DNA of 64,000 nt, taken from positions 62,001-126,000 of the forward strand of contig NZ_POYJ01000015.1 of assembly GCF_002895435.1 (NCBI RefSeq). Direction: 5' to 3'. The notes under the pieces were generated by a model. It had not been told where the DNA came from, ran no database searches, and worked only from the letters and a program-made list of their open reading frames with translations. Of the stretch, positions 41,400 through 51,317 are shown piece after piece; position 1 is the stretch's first letter, and each line of letters begins with the position of its first letter. This DNA comes from Aquimarina sediminis. GTDB lineage: Bacteria > Bacteroidota > Bacteroidia > Flavobacteriales > Flavobacteriaceae. Position numbers and translations under genes: made by a program.

Positions 41400-43799
41400 T
41401 TAGTTTAGAGAGGTTTTAATTGCTTCGATTTCGGCTTTTACTTCAGCTTCTGTTCCTTTTAATTCTTGTGTTTCACTTTTAATTTTTCCGTTCTCTAAAG
41501 TTTCGATGGTAATAGTAGCTAATGCTAGTTCTTTATCCATTTTCATACTAATTTCGATGTTTTTTTTAGAAGCAGGATTTATAGATTCAACTACTTCGAT
41601 GGCATTAGACGCAACAGCTGTTTCTTCGTGATGCCCACCTAAGATAGGGGCAATAACAAGACCGATAAGGCATGTTAATTTAATTAAAATATTCATTGAA
41701 GGACCTGAGGTGTCTTTAAATGGATCTCCAACAGTATCACCTGTTACTGCAGCTTTATGAGCATCAGAACCTTTATAGGTCATTTCGCCATTGATTTCTA
41801 CACCTGCTTCAAATGATTTTTTTGCATTATCCCATGCACCTCCGGCATTGTTTTGAAAAATAGCCCATAGTACACCACTTACGGTAACACCAGCCATATA
41901 TCCTCCTAGCATTTCTGCAATGGCTTTGTTGTCCATTCCAAAAATCATTGGGATAAAAGCAATTACGATAGGAAATCCAATAGTTAATAAGCCAGGTAAC
42001 ATCATTTCTCTTAGCGATGCTTTAGTTGAAATAGCAACACATTTGTCATATTCTGGTTTTCCTGTACCTTCCATAATACCGGCAATTTCTCTAAACTGAC
42101 GTCGTACTTCTTGTACCATTTCCATAGCTGCTTTTCCAACAGCATTCATTGCCAAAGCAGAGAATACTACTGGTATCATGCCTCCAACGAATAACATTGC
42201 TAATACTGGGGCTTTGAAAATATTAATTCCATCAATCCCCGTGAAAGTAACATATGCGGCAAATAAAGCCAAAGATGTTAAAGCAGCAGAAGCAATTGCG
42301 AATCCTTTTCCTGTTGCGGCTGTTGTATTTCCAACAGAATCCAATATATCTGTACGCTCTCTAACGATTGGTTCTTGTTCACTCATTTCTGCAATTCCAC
42401 CAGCATTATCCGATATTGGACCAAAAGCATCAATTGCTAATTGCATCGCTGTAGTTGCCATCATTGCAGAGGCCGATAAGGCTACCCCATAAAATCCTGC
42501 AAAAGCATAAGATGCCCAGATTGCTCCTGCAAATAATATTACAGAAGGGAATGTAGAAATCATTCCTGTTGCTAGACCAGCGATAATATTGGTTCCTGCA
42601 CCTGTACTTGATTGTTGTACAATTTTAAGAATTGGTGATTTACCTAATCCAGTGTAGTATTCTGTTACAGAAGAGATTACTGCTCCTACTACAAGACCAA
42701 CAAGCGTAGCATAAAACACTCTCATCGCAGAAACCTGTACGGCGCCTTCTCCAAAGAACTCCATGGTCATAGTCTCCGGAAGCATCCACTTACATAATGC
42801 AAAACAAGCTACCGCTACTAATATAATAGATGTCCAGTTACCTACGTTTAAGGCTCCCATTACTTGAGCCTCTTTAGCATCATTACTTTTGATTTTGACA
42901 AGCATTGTACCAATGACAGAGATAATGATACCAGCACCAGCAATTGCCATAGGTAATAATATTGGTCCAATACCTCCAAAGGCATCAGTAATAGCTCCTC
43001 CCATATCTTTGATCACATAGTTACCTAATACCATTGCGGCGAGAACAGTTGCTACATATGATCCAAATAAATCAGCTCCCATACCGGCAACATCACCAAC
43101 ATTATCACCAACGTTATCTGCAATTGTAGCAGGATTACGTGGGTCATCTTCGGGGATACCTGCTTCTACTTTACCAACAAGGTCAGCTCCAACATCGGCA
43201 GCTTTGGTATAGATACCTCCCCCAACACGAGCAAATAATGCAATAGATTCTGCTCCTAAAGAGAACCCTGCTAAGGTTTCTAAGACTATAGTCATGCTAC
43301 CAACAGAAGTCCATTCTCCACCCATAAAAACATGGTAAAATATAATAAAGAAAGCTGTCAGTCCTAATACAGCTAGTCCTGCAACACCTAATCCCATAAC
43401 CGTACCTCCGCCAAAAGAAATTTTAAGTGCATTTGGTAAACTGTTACGAGCTGCTTGGGTTGTTCGAACATTTGTTTTGGTAGCGATTTTCATCCCGATA
43501 TTCCCGGCAAAAGCAGAAAAAACAGCTCCAAAAATAAAAGCAATTACAATTAGCCAGTGAGTTGTATCTACAACTATAGAAACTATAAATAATAAAACGC
43601 TTACTATTACTACAAATATTGCGAGTAGTTTATATTCTGCATTTAGGAAAGCTAAGGCACCTTCATAAATATGGTCCGAAATTTCTTTCATTTTACCATC
43701 ACCAGCATCTTGTTTCATTACCCAAGATTTTTTGATAAGCATATAAACTAGCCCCAGTAATGCCAACACAATTGGCATATAAATCATATATGATTCCAT
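41400..43799 (-). CDS. hppA: Membrane-bound ion-translocating pyrophosphatase
   Basis: A 799 aa integral membrane pump that couples PPi hydrolysis to H+ or Na+ export. It has about 16 hydrophobic segments. Hallmark acidic loops are present: GGGIYTKAADVGADLVGKVE, GIPEDDPRNPATIADNVGDN, and near the end GDTVGDPFKDTSGPSMNILI. The motif GNTTAATGKG has Ala where K+-independent enzymes have Lys, which points to the K+-dependent class. The last about 65 residues (HHEETAVASNAIEVVES onward) are a soluble tail unusual for the core family. Which ion is moved cannot be told reliably. Confidence 0.93.
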   Translation of the reverse strand: MESYMIYMPIVLALLGLVYMLIKKSWVMKQDAGDGKMKEISDHIYEGALAFLNAEYKLLAIFVVIVSVLLFIVSIVVDTTHWLIVIAFIFGAVFSAFAGNIGMKIATKTNVRTTQAARNSLPNALKISFGGGTVMGLGVAGLAVLGLTAFFIIFYHVFMGGEWTSVGSMTIVLETLAGFSLGAESIALFARVGGGIYTKAADVGADLVGKVEAGIPEDDPRNPATIADNVGDNVGDVAGMGADLFGSYVATVLAAMVLGNYVIKDMGGAITDAFGGIGPILLPMAIAGAGIIISVIGTMLVKIKSNDAKEAQVMGALNVGNWTSIILVAVACFALCKWMLPETMTMEFFGEGAVQVSAMRVFYATLVGLVVGAVISSVTEYYTGLGKSPILKIVQQSSTGAGTNIIAGLATGMISTFPSVILFAGAIWASYAFAGFYGVALSASAMMATTAMQLAIDAFGPISDNAGGIAEMSEQEPIVRERTDILDSVGNTTAATGKGFAIASAALTSLALFAAYVTFTGIDGINIFKAPVLAMLFVGGMIPVVFSALAMNAVGKAAMEMVQEVRRQFREIAGIMEGTGKPEYDKCVAISTKASLREMMLPGLLTIGFPIVIAFIPMIFGMDNKAIAEMLGGYMAGVTVSGVLWAIFQNNAGGAWDNAKKSFEAGVEINGEMTYKGSDAHKAAVTGDTVGDPFKDTSGPSMNILIKLTCLIGLVIAPILGGHHEETAVASNAIEVVESINPASKKNIEISMKMDKELALATITIETLENGKIKSETQELKGTEAEVKAEIEAIKTSLN

Positions 43800-43986
43800 T
43801 AAATAGATTTTAAGTTAATTAGTCGCTAAAAGTAGTGAAAATACCCTAAATAGAAAAAGATAGTTGAGTAGCAAATGATTACGGTTAATTATTGGTGAAA
43901 AAGATTTTAAAAAACACACTGTTTATAGGGGGTAAACTGTTAAAATGATCTTCTAATTTTGCTAGTATCTAAAAAACAAAATAAAA

Positions 43987-44763
43987 ATGAATACAACTTT
44001 TTTTTATAATAATCGCTTTTTTTTGATGGTATTTTGCGTCTTTTTTTTGACAAGTTTTGTTAATGCGCAATATACTTTCGAAAAGTATTCAGCACCAGAA
44101 TATCAAGAGTATAATAATTGGGTTGAATATGATAGAATTGATACCAGTGGAAGATATGATTGTACCATTTCTATTGACGACTTTTTTGATAATAAAGATA
44201 GGTTGACTATTCAGTTAACCTGGTTTGTAAAAGATATTGATTTTGGGGTGATTCGTGTTTTTCGTAATAAGGAGCAAATTCAAAAAATTAGAGAACCCAA
44301 AGGGTTTTCGCCCCTTACAATGGCAGGAACCTTGGTGTGGGTGTCAGACATTAATGGAGATGGAAAGAAAGATGTTAAAATGGTACAGCAAGGTACTGGA
44401 AATGGAGTCATGAGTATGCTGGTAAAGGTTATGTATCTATTTCAAAATGATGGTGCATTATTTAAAAAAGTATCGTTTGATGATATGGTGTTTGAAGAGC
44501 ATAGAGAAGAAAGAGATATAGATAAAGATGGTAATTATGAGATTCTAACCATGAACCTTGAGTATATTAATGGACATAGTTATTGGGTTTTTAATGCCTT
44601 TGAATACGCCAATGAAAATTTGAAAAATGTAAATCATAAAGTAGATTATCCCATGGTCATTCAATATAAACATAAAAGAAATTATAAAACAATTAACCAT
44701 CTTGATGGAGTTCGAATAAAAGCATATGAAAGAGATTTTCCTGAAAGGTGCGATATAAAATAG
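43987..44763 (+). CDS. Secreted protein with calcium-binding-like repeats (258 aa)
   Basis: A signal peptide ends at SFVNAQ. The mature protein is beta-rich and contains two Asp-rich loops, DINGDGKKDVK and DIDKDGNYEI, of the dockerin/FG-GAP calcium-binding type. The N-terminal part (TFEKYSAPEYQEYNNWVEYD) is not recognised. It is probably exported to the envelope or medium. The function is unknown. Confidence 0.7.
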   Translation: MNTTFFYNNRFFLMVFCVFFLTSFVNAQYTFEKYSAPEYQEYNNWVEYDRIDTSGRYDCTISIDDFFDNKDRLTIQLTWFVKDIDFGVIRVFRNKEQIQKIREPKGFSPLTMAGTLVWVSDINGDGKKDVKMVQQGTGNGVMSMLVKVMYLFQNDGALFKKVSFDDMVFEEHREERDIDKDGNYEILTMNLEYINGHSYWVFNAFEYANENLKNVNHKVDYPMVIQYKHKRNYKTINHLDGVRIKAYERDFPERCDIK

Positions 44764-45026
44764 AATAAGACAATGTTTTATTTATAGAGTGCTTTTAAGG
44801 AAAAGAATTAGATTCTCTGCACTTTTCAAACATGTTCTGAAGCATAGTTAACAAGGTTGACAAAACTCGTTTTATCCCTGTTTCGTCTTTTCAAAAGTTC
44901 AAACGTGTATTTCAGAAGCTCAACTATATTTTTTAGGCTACATGATAGTACTCTTGCTGTCATAATTAAATCATTATGAGTCGCCATACGGTGTCAATAT
45001 TGTAAACCTAAATTTATATTAAAGTT

Positions 45027-45749
45027 ATGACAAAAAATTATTTAAAAATTGTAAGTAAAGTTATTTTGATTGGTTGTTTTGGAATGTTTCTAGTGAGTTG
45101 TGAAGCAGAGGATGGAATAAATGGAATTAATGGAGAGGATGGAATTAATGGTGTAGATGGTACAGATGGAGCTGATGGTATAGATGGAGCTGATGGGACT
45201 AATGGTGTTGACGGAACAAATGGAGTTGGTTTTGATGAGTTAACTGAGTATGGAGCGATAACAATTACAGTAACCGGAACAAGACCGGATAATGTTGCTT
45301 TTACGGATACACAAGAGTTGAAATTTGCTCCTACCGAAAATTATCAAAACGATTTGATAAGAAACCCTACAAATTTGAATTTTGTAGTTAGAAGATTTGC
45401 GAATACTCCAGAGGATAGTGATAATAATTCTATAGGATTAAATTTTGCGTATCATACAGGAGGTGTAGTTGCAAAGCTTTATGATCTTAATATAGATTTT
45501 GATGAGTATGCTATTGTTTCTGATGATTTGAAGTATCTAGTTCTGGATGATAGATTTGATGATGACGATTCAAGTGTATCTGATTTTAGTATAAGTGATT
45601 ATAGTTTTGACGAAACTACACATAGCTTAAAGTACTCTTTTACGATGATCGTAGCAGGAGGTTATAATTCTACAGGAAATGATATGACTATTTCGGGAAC
45701 AGTAGATGTAACTGTGCTCGAAAATGTTAGTGGAGGCGGAAACCAATAA
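45027..45749 (+). CDS. Lipoprotein with collagen-like G-x-x repeats
   Basis: A lipoprotein signal (ILIGCFGMFLVSC) is followed by about 14 G-x-x triplets (DGINGINGEDGINGVDGTDG to about residue 68). The remaining 170 residues are a beta-rich C-terminal domain with Asp-rich segments (LDDRFDDDDSSVSDFSISDY) and strands such as SLKYSFTMIVAGGYN. Collagen-like triplets form rods that display a C-terminal domain away from the cell. The codons of the repeat are similar (gg-a/t gat/aat), so its length may vary between strains. Confidence 0.8.
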   Translation: MTKNYLKIVSKVILIGCFGMFLVSCEAEDGINGINGEDGINGVDGTDGADGIDGADGTNGVDGTNGVGFDELTEYGAITITVTGTRPDNVAFTDTQELKFAPTENYQNDLIRNPTNLNFVVRRFANTPEDSDNNSIGLNFAYHTGGVVAKLYDLNIDFDEYAIVSDDLKYLVLDDRFDDDDSSVSDFSISDYSFDETTHSLKYSFTMIVAGGYNSTGNDMTISGTVDVTVLENVSGGGNQ

Positions 45750-45863
45750 TATTAATAGTATTTAAAGAAGTTGTTTTTTGGCAGCTTCTTTTTGATTTTT
45801 ACGATTGGTGTTTTTTCAAGGAAAGAAGTGTCTTAATCGGGAAATCAAGATTACAAGAAAAAC

Positions 45864-45893
45864 AAAGAGACCACTTGAAAAAGCGGTCTCTTT
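45864..45893. terminator. Bidirectional rho-independent terminator
   Basis: The arms aaagagacc (45864-45872) and ggtctcttt (45885-45893), with a 12-nt loop and TTGTTTT after, sit between the convergent lipoprotein gene (plus) and ppa (minus). Confidence 0.8.
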
Positions 45894-45926
45894 TGTTTTA
45901 TAAGTTATATAATTTACTTTTTGATA

Positions 45927-46457
45927 TTAGGATATGCTAAATAACCCTTCTGGTTTTTGCTCTAATTCTTCAAAACGTTTAACACATGCCTTAATTATAT
46001 CTTTGGCTTCATCAATATTACCCCATCCACCTACATCAACTTTTTTCTCTTCAAGGTCTTTGTATACTTGAAAGAAGTGTTCTATCTCTTTTATAAGGTG
46101 CGGATTTAATTCTTTAAGATCTGCAAGACGACTTGCTATTGGATCAGAAACAGGCACACAGATGATTTTTTCATCAGGTCCTTTTTCATCTGTCATATGA
46201 AAAACACCAATTGGCTTTACCTCTATTACGCAACCTGGAAATGTAGGCTCTGTAACAAGAACTAAAACGTCTAATGGATCACCATCTAAGGCAAGAGTTT
46301 CTGGGATGAACCCATAATCTGCAGGGTACATCATAGATGAAAAAATCATACGATCATATCGTATTTTTTTTATGTCAAAATCGTATTCGTATTTATTTCT
46401 ACTTCCCTTCGGAATCTCAATAAGTACATCAAAGCTTTCGCAAGTAGCTGCGCTCAT
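45927..46457 (-). CDS. ppa: Soluble inorganic pyrophosphatase
   Basis: A 176 aa family I pyrophosphatase that hydrolyses PPi to two phosphates in the cytoplasm. The signature DGDPLDVLVL is intact. The N-terminal IEIPKGSRNKYEYD and the EEKKVDVGGWGNIDEAKDII near the C-terminus are typical. It starts with MSAATCESFDVL. A -7 box lies at 46491-46484. The membrane pyrophosphatase gene is 2 kb away but in a separate unit. Confidence 0.95.
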   Translation of the reverse strand: MSAATCESFDVLIEIPKGSRNKYEYDFDIKKIRYDRMIFSSMMYPADYGFIPETLALDGDPLDVLVLVTEPTFPGCVIEVKPIGVFHMTDEKGPDEKIICVPVSDPIASRLADLKELNPHLIKEIEHFFQVYKDLEEKKVDVGGWGNIDEAKDIIKACVKRFEELEQKPEGLFSIS

Positions 46458-46483
46458 AATTATATTCTCTTTTTAATGGGCGG

Positions 46484-46491
46484 CAAAGATA
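46484..46491 (-). promoter_or_regulatory. -7 box upstream of ppa
   Basis: Minus-strand TATCTTTG (TAnnTTTG) lies 27 bp before the ppa ATG. No perfect -33 TTTG was found at the usual spacing. Confidence 0.5.
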
Positions 46492-46649
46492 AGTATTACA
46501 AGGGGGGAGTTAAAATTTATATAGATAAATTATTATATTTTTAAACATATCTTAATACTCAGCTAGACAAAAGCATTTTTGTGAAAAATTTATGGTAAAA
46601 TATGATGATTTGATTTTGCCTTATAAAAGCTGATCTAATAAAAAAAGTT

Positions 46650-49148
46650 TTAGAAATAGAACCCGAAAGATCCTGTAACTCCAAACTTACGAGCATCTGG
46701 AATGTCAAAATAATTACCTCTAAAGTGGAAGTCTATTCTAAAAACTTTAAAAATATTTCCGACACCAAAGCTATATTCCCAATAGGCTTCATCATTAGGA
46801 GCTCCGACTGTTTGCAAGAAACCTGAAGCATCGAGAGCAATGTTTTTGTCGGATAACTCGCCCCAGACACCACGTATGCCTACTAACTCTCTAAGGTTAA
46901 GTTTTCTTAAGAGAGGTATTCTGGAGAATATTCTACCATTAAAATTATGCTCCAAGTGTAGAGAAGTGTACGTGTCAGTTACAAACTCATAATAATTTAG
47001 TAGAGGAAAAGTGTTATATATAGAAAGATATGTTTGGTTTCCTGGTATAACACTTAATAGACCAAGAGGAACATCTCCAAAAGTTTTACCTACTTCTAAC
47101 GAGCTATTTAAGACACCAAATCCTCCAATATTCCACGGTTGTTTATAGAAAAACTGAATTTTTTGATATTCAAAGTCACTTTCTATTACATCCTTGATTC
47201 CTACACTATAATTTAGAAATAGAGTCGAAAAATCTCCATCATTTACCACAATTCTATCTACACCATATCCTGTAGTTTTTTTGCCTGGAGAATAAGCTAT
47301 TTGAGTTGCTATTTCTGTCTGTTTGATTTGAGTTCTAAGCTCATTGGTTTCTGGGTCATAGAAATCCAAACTAAACAGAGAAGAATCGGCAGGTTTTAGG
47401 GTTCTATATGAACCGGTAATACCTACGGTAAGATTCTTTCTAGGTTCTATTTGCATAGAAAATGCAGATAGATTAATAGATGTAAGCCTATCATTATCTC
47501 CTGTTGCAACTACAGAAGAAGAAGCTAAACTTCTCCCTTCAACATTATTAGTGTTGGTTAAACTGGCTCCTAGCTGTTCTACATCTCTTCGATTACCAGC
47601 AGAAACAATAAGGCGAGATTTGCGGTCAACTAAATATTTTCCTGAAAGACCATATTTAAATTTGTTGTCCTTAAATCCATAGGCTCCGTAACCCTCTATG
47701 CGCCATCTGTCATTAGAAGTAAAGTAAGTTCTACCCCCAGCTCTTAATCTAAAGCCTTCGATATCATTAAACCCAACAGTATTAAAAAGAGGTCCAAAAT
47801 CAAAACCATTAAATTCTATATACCCCGATGCTAATATGGTACCAATGTTATAAAGCCGTTTAAATGCTTTTACGGTTTTTAATGTGTCAAGTAGTTTGTA
47901 TACTTTTTCTTCATCTTTGTTAAGTTCTTCCATTCTGGCATTTTCCCAGAAAGAATCTTCTCGATTATAAATGTCTTGATCATAAGGGTCTACCTGGCTT
48001 TGGTAGAATTTTTTATCCTTTTTTACATCAAATTTATAGTGGTCATAGAGAGTTGTTCTTTTGCCATATACACCGCGAGACTTTTCTTTTTTGCTGAAAG
48101 CGAAATCAGATTGAAAATAATCTTTTGTTATCAGAAAAATAGAATCATTTAGTACATCAAACTCCTGTTCTATATATAAGTCTTTTACCCAGTTGATATT
48201 TGCGCTCTTTGTAACTTCTAGATTAATTTCTTTTATGGCCCAAGTGGTATCGTTAACCCAAAAATCTCCTTTAAACGTAAGTTCATTCTTTCTTCTGGGA
48301 TAGTAAATGATGTTGTAGCACCATTTATTGCCAATATAAGCGCTATCTGTAAGTACATAGTTGTAAACGCCTATTCCTGTTCTGGATAGTGGACTGGTAA
48401 AGCTTTTGTCAAAAAACTTCAGGTAATTCTCGTATACATCGTAATCTGAGTATAGGTCTTTTACAAAGGCAATCAGTGTTTGGTTATCACTAAATCCTGC
48501 ATTCTTATTTCCTGTTAAAACTTCTTTCTCCTCGTTTATTAAGTTATCTCCATATACTTTTGAAAAAGCCTCGTTAAGAAAAATAGGAAGATATGTTTTT
48601 CCTGTTATTCGGGAAGTGTCTACATCATCAAAAATGAACTCCATACCATTAAAAATTCTACTATTAACCAAAGCACTATCTATGGTGTTTAAGTCAAATT
48701 CAAGCTTTTCATATTTATCATAGGTATATTGTTTGAATTTTTTCACCCCATTTTCTCTTCTGTTTTCCCAGATTTTTCTTAGGATATCAATTGCAGGGTT
48801 ATTTTTTTTTGAGGTTTTTCCTTTATAGATAACAACTTCATCTAAGGAGGCAGCTTCTTCTTCGAGGAGGATTTCTATTTTGTAGGTAACTCGTTTGGTT
48901 AGTTTTATAGTTTTAGTTTGAAAACCAATAAACGAAACTCTGATGTTGGAGTAATTATCTTCAGATTCCATGTAGAATCTACCATTTTCATCTGTAATAG
49001 TACCTATTGTAGAATTTGAAAATACAATATTAGCAAACGGAATTGGTTGTTTGTTACTATCAAAAACCTGCCCTCCAACTTTGGTTTGTGAATAAAGAAG
49101 TGTACAACCAAATACAGTAAGAAGTACTCCCGAGAGAAAATGTTTCAT
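46650..49148 (-). CDS. DUF5686 outer-membrane protein with CarboxypepD_reg domain
   Basis: An 832 aa exported protein: a signal peptide ending LLYSQ, then a carboxypeptidase regulatory-like domain (residues about 21-100: GGQVFDSNKQPIPFANIVFS, TDENGRFYMES), then the DUF5686 region. The C-terminus, with alternating aromatic strands and a final Phe (KFGVTGSFGFYF), looks like an outer-membrane beta-barrel. The DEVVIYKGK motif follows the N-terminal domain as in SusC-type proteins, but no TonB plug is present. Its role is unknown; it is probably in the cell envelope. Confidence 0.85.
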   Translation of the reverse strand: MKHFLSGVLLTVFGCTLLYSQTKVGGQVFDSNKQPIPFANIVFSNSTIGTITDENGRFYMESEDNYSNIRVSFIGFQTKTIKLTKRVTYKIEILLEEEAASLDEVVIYKGKTSKKNNPAIDILRKIWENRRENGVKKFKQYTYDKYEKLEFDLNTIDSALVNSRIFNGMEFIFDDVDTSRITGKTYLPIFLNEAFSKVYGDNLINEEKEVLTGNKNAGFSDNQTLIAFVKDLYSDYDVYENYLKFFDKSFTSPLSRTGIGVYNYVLTDSAYIGNKWCYNIIYYPRRKNELTFKGDFWVNDTTWAIKEINLEVTKSANINWVKDLYIEQEFDVLNDSIFLITKDYFQSDFAFSKKEKSRGVYGKRTTLYDHYKFDVKKDKKFYQSQVDPYDQDIYNREDSFWENARMEELNKDEEKVYKLLDTLKTVKAFKRLYNIGTILASGYIEFNGFDFGPLFNTVGFNDIEGFRLRAGGRTYFTSNDRWRIEGYGAYGFKDNKFKYGLSGKYLVDRKSRLIVSAGNRRDVEQLGASLTNTNNVEGRSLASSSVVATGDNDRLTSINLSAFSMQIEPRKNLTVGITGSYRTLKPADSSLFSLDFYDPETNELRTQIKQTEIATQIAYSPGKKTTGYGVDRIVVNDGDFSTLFLNYSVGIKDVIESDFEYQKIQFFYKQPWNIGGFGVLNSSLEVGKTFGDVPLGLLSVIPGNQTYLSIYNTFPLLNYYEFVTDTYTSLHLEHNFNGRIFSRIPLLRKLNLRELVGIRGVWGELSDKNIALDASGFLQTVGAPNDEAYWEYSFGVGNIFKVFRIDFHFRGNYFDIPDARKFGVTGSFGFYF

Positions 49149-49263
49149 CTAAAGTTATTATTTTAATACTTGTGATAATTAGTGGATCACATCAAATTTT
49201 AGACCACTTTTGTTCATGGTAGCGATTATAAAATTGATGAAACGCAAAATAAAGAAGTTCATT

Positions 49264-50241
49264 TTATTTGTACATTACTTTTTTGACAGCTTTAACAACA
49301 TCTTCACTGTTAGGAAGCCATTCTGCTAACAATCCTGGAGAATAAGGAGTTGGAGTGTCTGCTGTATTGATTTTTATGATAGGTGCATCTAGGTGATCAA
49401 AGATATTCGATTGAACTTGATAGGTTATCTCAGAAGCAATGTTTGCCAATGGCCAAGCTTCTTCAAGAATAACTAGTCGATTTGTTTTTTTAACAGAAGT
49501 AAAGATAGATTCTAAATCTAGAGGGCGAACTGTTCTTAAATCTATAATCTCGCAAGAAATGTTCTCTTTAGATAATTCATCTGCTGCTTTGTGTGCTTCT
49601 TTAATTATTTTTCCAAAAGAAACTATAGTAACATCACTACCTTCTCTTTTGATTTCTGCTACACCAAGAGGGATAGTGAATTCTCCTTCAGGAACTTCTC
49701 CCTTATCACCATACATTTGCTCGCTTTCCATAAAAATGACAGGATCGTTATCGCGAATAGCAGATTTTAATAATCCTTTTGCGTCTTTCGGATTAGAAGG
49801 GACAACTACTTTTAGCCCAGGAGTATTTGCAAACCAATTTTCGAAAGCCTGAGAGTGCGTGGCTCCAAGTTGACCAGCAGAAGCTGTAGGTCCTCTAAAA
49901 ACAATAGGGATATTAAATTGACCTCCACTCATTTGTCTCATTTTTGCAGCATTATTAATGATCTGGTCAATGCCGACTAAAGAGAAATTAAAGGTCATAA
50001 ATTCTATAATAGGACGGTTACCATTCATAGCGCTTCCTACGCCGATACCCGCAAAACCTAATTCAGAGATAGGAGTGTCAAGAACACGATCAGGACCAAA
50101 TTCATCTAGCATTCCTTTACTCGCTTTATATGCTCCATTGTATTCTGCAACCTCTTCTCCCATTAGGTATATGGATTCATCTCGGCGCATTTCTTCACTC
50201 ATTGCTTCGCATATTGCTTCTCTGAACTGTATGGTTTTCAT
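49264..50241 (-). CDS. pdhB: Pyruvate dehydrogenase complex E1 component, beta subunit
   Basis: A 325 aa transketolase-like subunit of the E1 component that, with the alpha subunit, decarboxylates pyruvate using thiamine diphosphate. Motifs: MTFNFSLVGIDQIINNAAKM, the ThDP-contacting EEVAEYNGAYKAS near residue 29, and RTVRPLDLESIF and LEEAWPLANIASEI in the C-terminal ligand domain. No pdhA or E2 gene is adjacent. It is divergent from etfB. Confidence 0.93.
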   Translation of the reverse strand: MKTIQFREAICEAMSEEMRRDESIYLMGEEVAEYNGAYKASKGMLDEFGPDRVLDTPISELGFAGIGVGSAMNGNRPIIEFMTFNFSLVGIDQIINNAAKMRQMSGGQFNIPIVFRGPTASAGQLGATHSQAFENWFANTPGLKVVVPSNPKDAKGLLKSAIRDNDPVIFMESEQMYGDKGEVPEGEFTIPLGVAEIKREGSDVTIVSFGKIIKEAHKAADELSKENISCEIIDLRTVRPLDLESIFTSVKKTNRLVILEEAWPLANIASEITYQVQSNIFDHLDAPIIKINTADTPTPYSPGLLAEWLPNSEDVVKAVKKVMYK

Positions 50242-50376
50242 CTGTTTATTTTTAATATTTTAGTGGTCAAAAAGAATCTTTGAAATAAAAATAATTATTA
50301 CCAGCTATTAAACTTAGATATTTATTTTTATTGTATTAGTTTTATCGGTAAAAGTTATTTTACGCAATAATGAAGG

Positions 50377-50384
50377 CAAAAATA
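50377..50384 (-). promoter_or_regulatory. -7 box candidate for pdhB
   Basis: Minus-strand TATTTTTG (TAnnTTTG) lies 136 bp upstream of the pdhB start. It is only a candidate; no -33 partner is clear. Confidence 0.35.
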
Positions 50385-50506
50385 GCAATTAAAACCCTTT
50401 GGAGGTGATGGAATATTGAAAAATTTACTATGCACGCATAGTAAATAAGACTTTTTATTTGTACATTCGCCTATATTATTAAATTCTCAAAAAACACATA
50501 TATAAA

Positions 50507-51253
50507 ATGAAGATATTAGTTTGTATTAGCCATGTGCCAGACACAACTTCCAAAATTAATTTTACGGATGGTGATACTAAATTCGACACTAATGGAGTGC
50601 AGTTTGTAATTAATCCTAATGATGAATTTGGACTAACCCGTGCCATGTGGTTTAAAGAAAAACAAGGTGCTTCGGTAGATGTAGTGAATGTTGGAGGTTC
50701 TGAGACTGAGCCTACTTTGCGTAAAGCCTTGGCAATAGGAGCGGATAACGCTATAAGAGTAAATGCAGAAGCTACTGATGGTTTTTATGTAGCCCGCCAG
50801 TTAACAAAGGTTATTCAAGATGGAGGATACGATCTTATTATAGCAGGTAGAGAATCTATTGATTATAATGGCGGTATGGTTCCTGGTATGATTGCTGCTC
50901 TCACAGGTGCTAATTTTGTCAATACCTGTATTGGGGTAGAGGTAGAAGGAGATACAGCAACTGTTATTCGTGAGATTGATGGAGGGAAAGAAACATCTAC
51001 GACTAAATTACCTTTGGTTATCGGAGGGCAAAAAGGATTGGTTGAGGAAAGCGATTTGCGTATACCTAATATGCGAGGGATAATGATGGCTCGTAAAAAA
51101 CCACTTACCGTTGTAGAACCAGTTGAGGCTGATCAGGAAACAAAAGCAGTTCAGTTTCAAAAACCTGAACCAAAAGGAGATGTTACATTGGTAGATCCTG
51201 AAAATATAGGTCAGTTAGTTGAATTATTACATAATGAGGCTAAAGTTATTTAA
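50507..51253 (+). CDS. etfB: Electron transfer flavoprotein beta subunit
   Basis: A 248 aa subunit of the FAD/AMP-containing ETF heterodimer, which carries electrons from acyl-CoA dehydrogenases to the quinone pool. It starts MKILVCISHVPDTTSKINF, with the AMP-binding stretch GRESIDYNGGMVPGMIAALT and RGIMMARKKPLTVVEP. The alpha subunit gene follows 64 bp downstream. Confidence 0.95.
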   Translation: MKILVCISHVPDTTSKINFTDGDTKFDTNGVQFVINPNDEFGLTRAMWFKEKQGASVDVVNVGGSETEPTLRKALAIGADNAIRVNAEATDGFYVARQLTKVIQDGGYDLIIAGRESIDYNGGMVPGMIAALTGANFVNTCIGVEVEGDTATVIREIDGGKETSTTKLPLVIGGQKGLVEESDLRIPNMRGIMMARKKPLTVVEPVEADQETKAVQFQKPEPKGDVTLVDPENIGQLVELLHNEAKVI

Positions 51254-51317
51254 TCAGGTTAGTAATAAAATATAAACAAAGCTGAAAATTTGATCAGCAC
51301 AAAAAAATATATAATAT

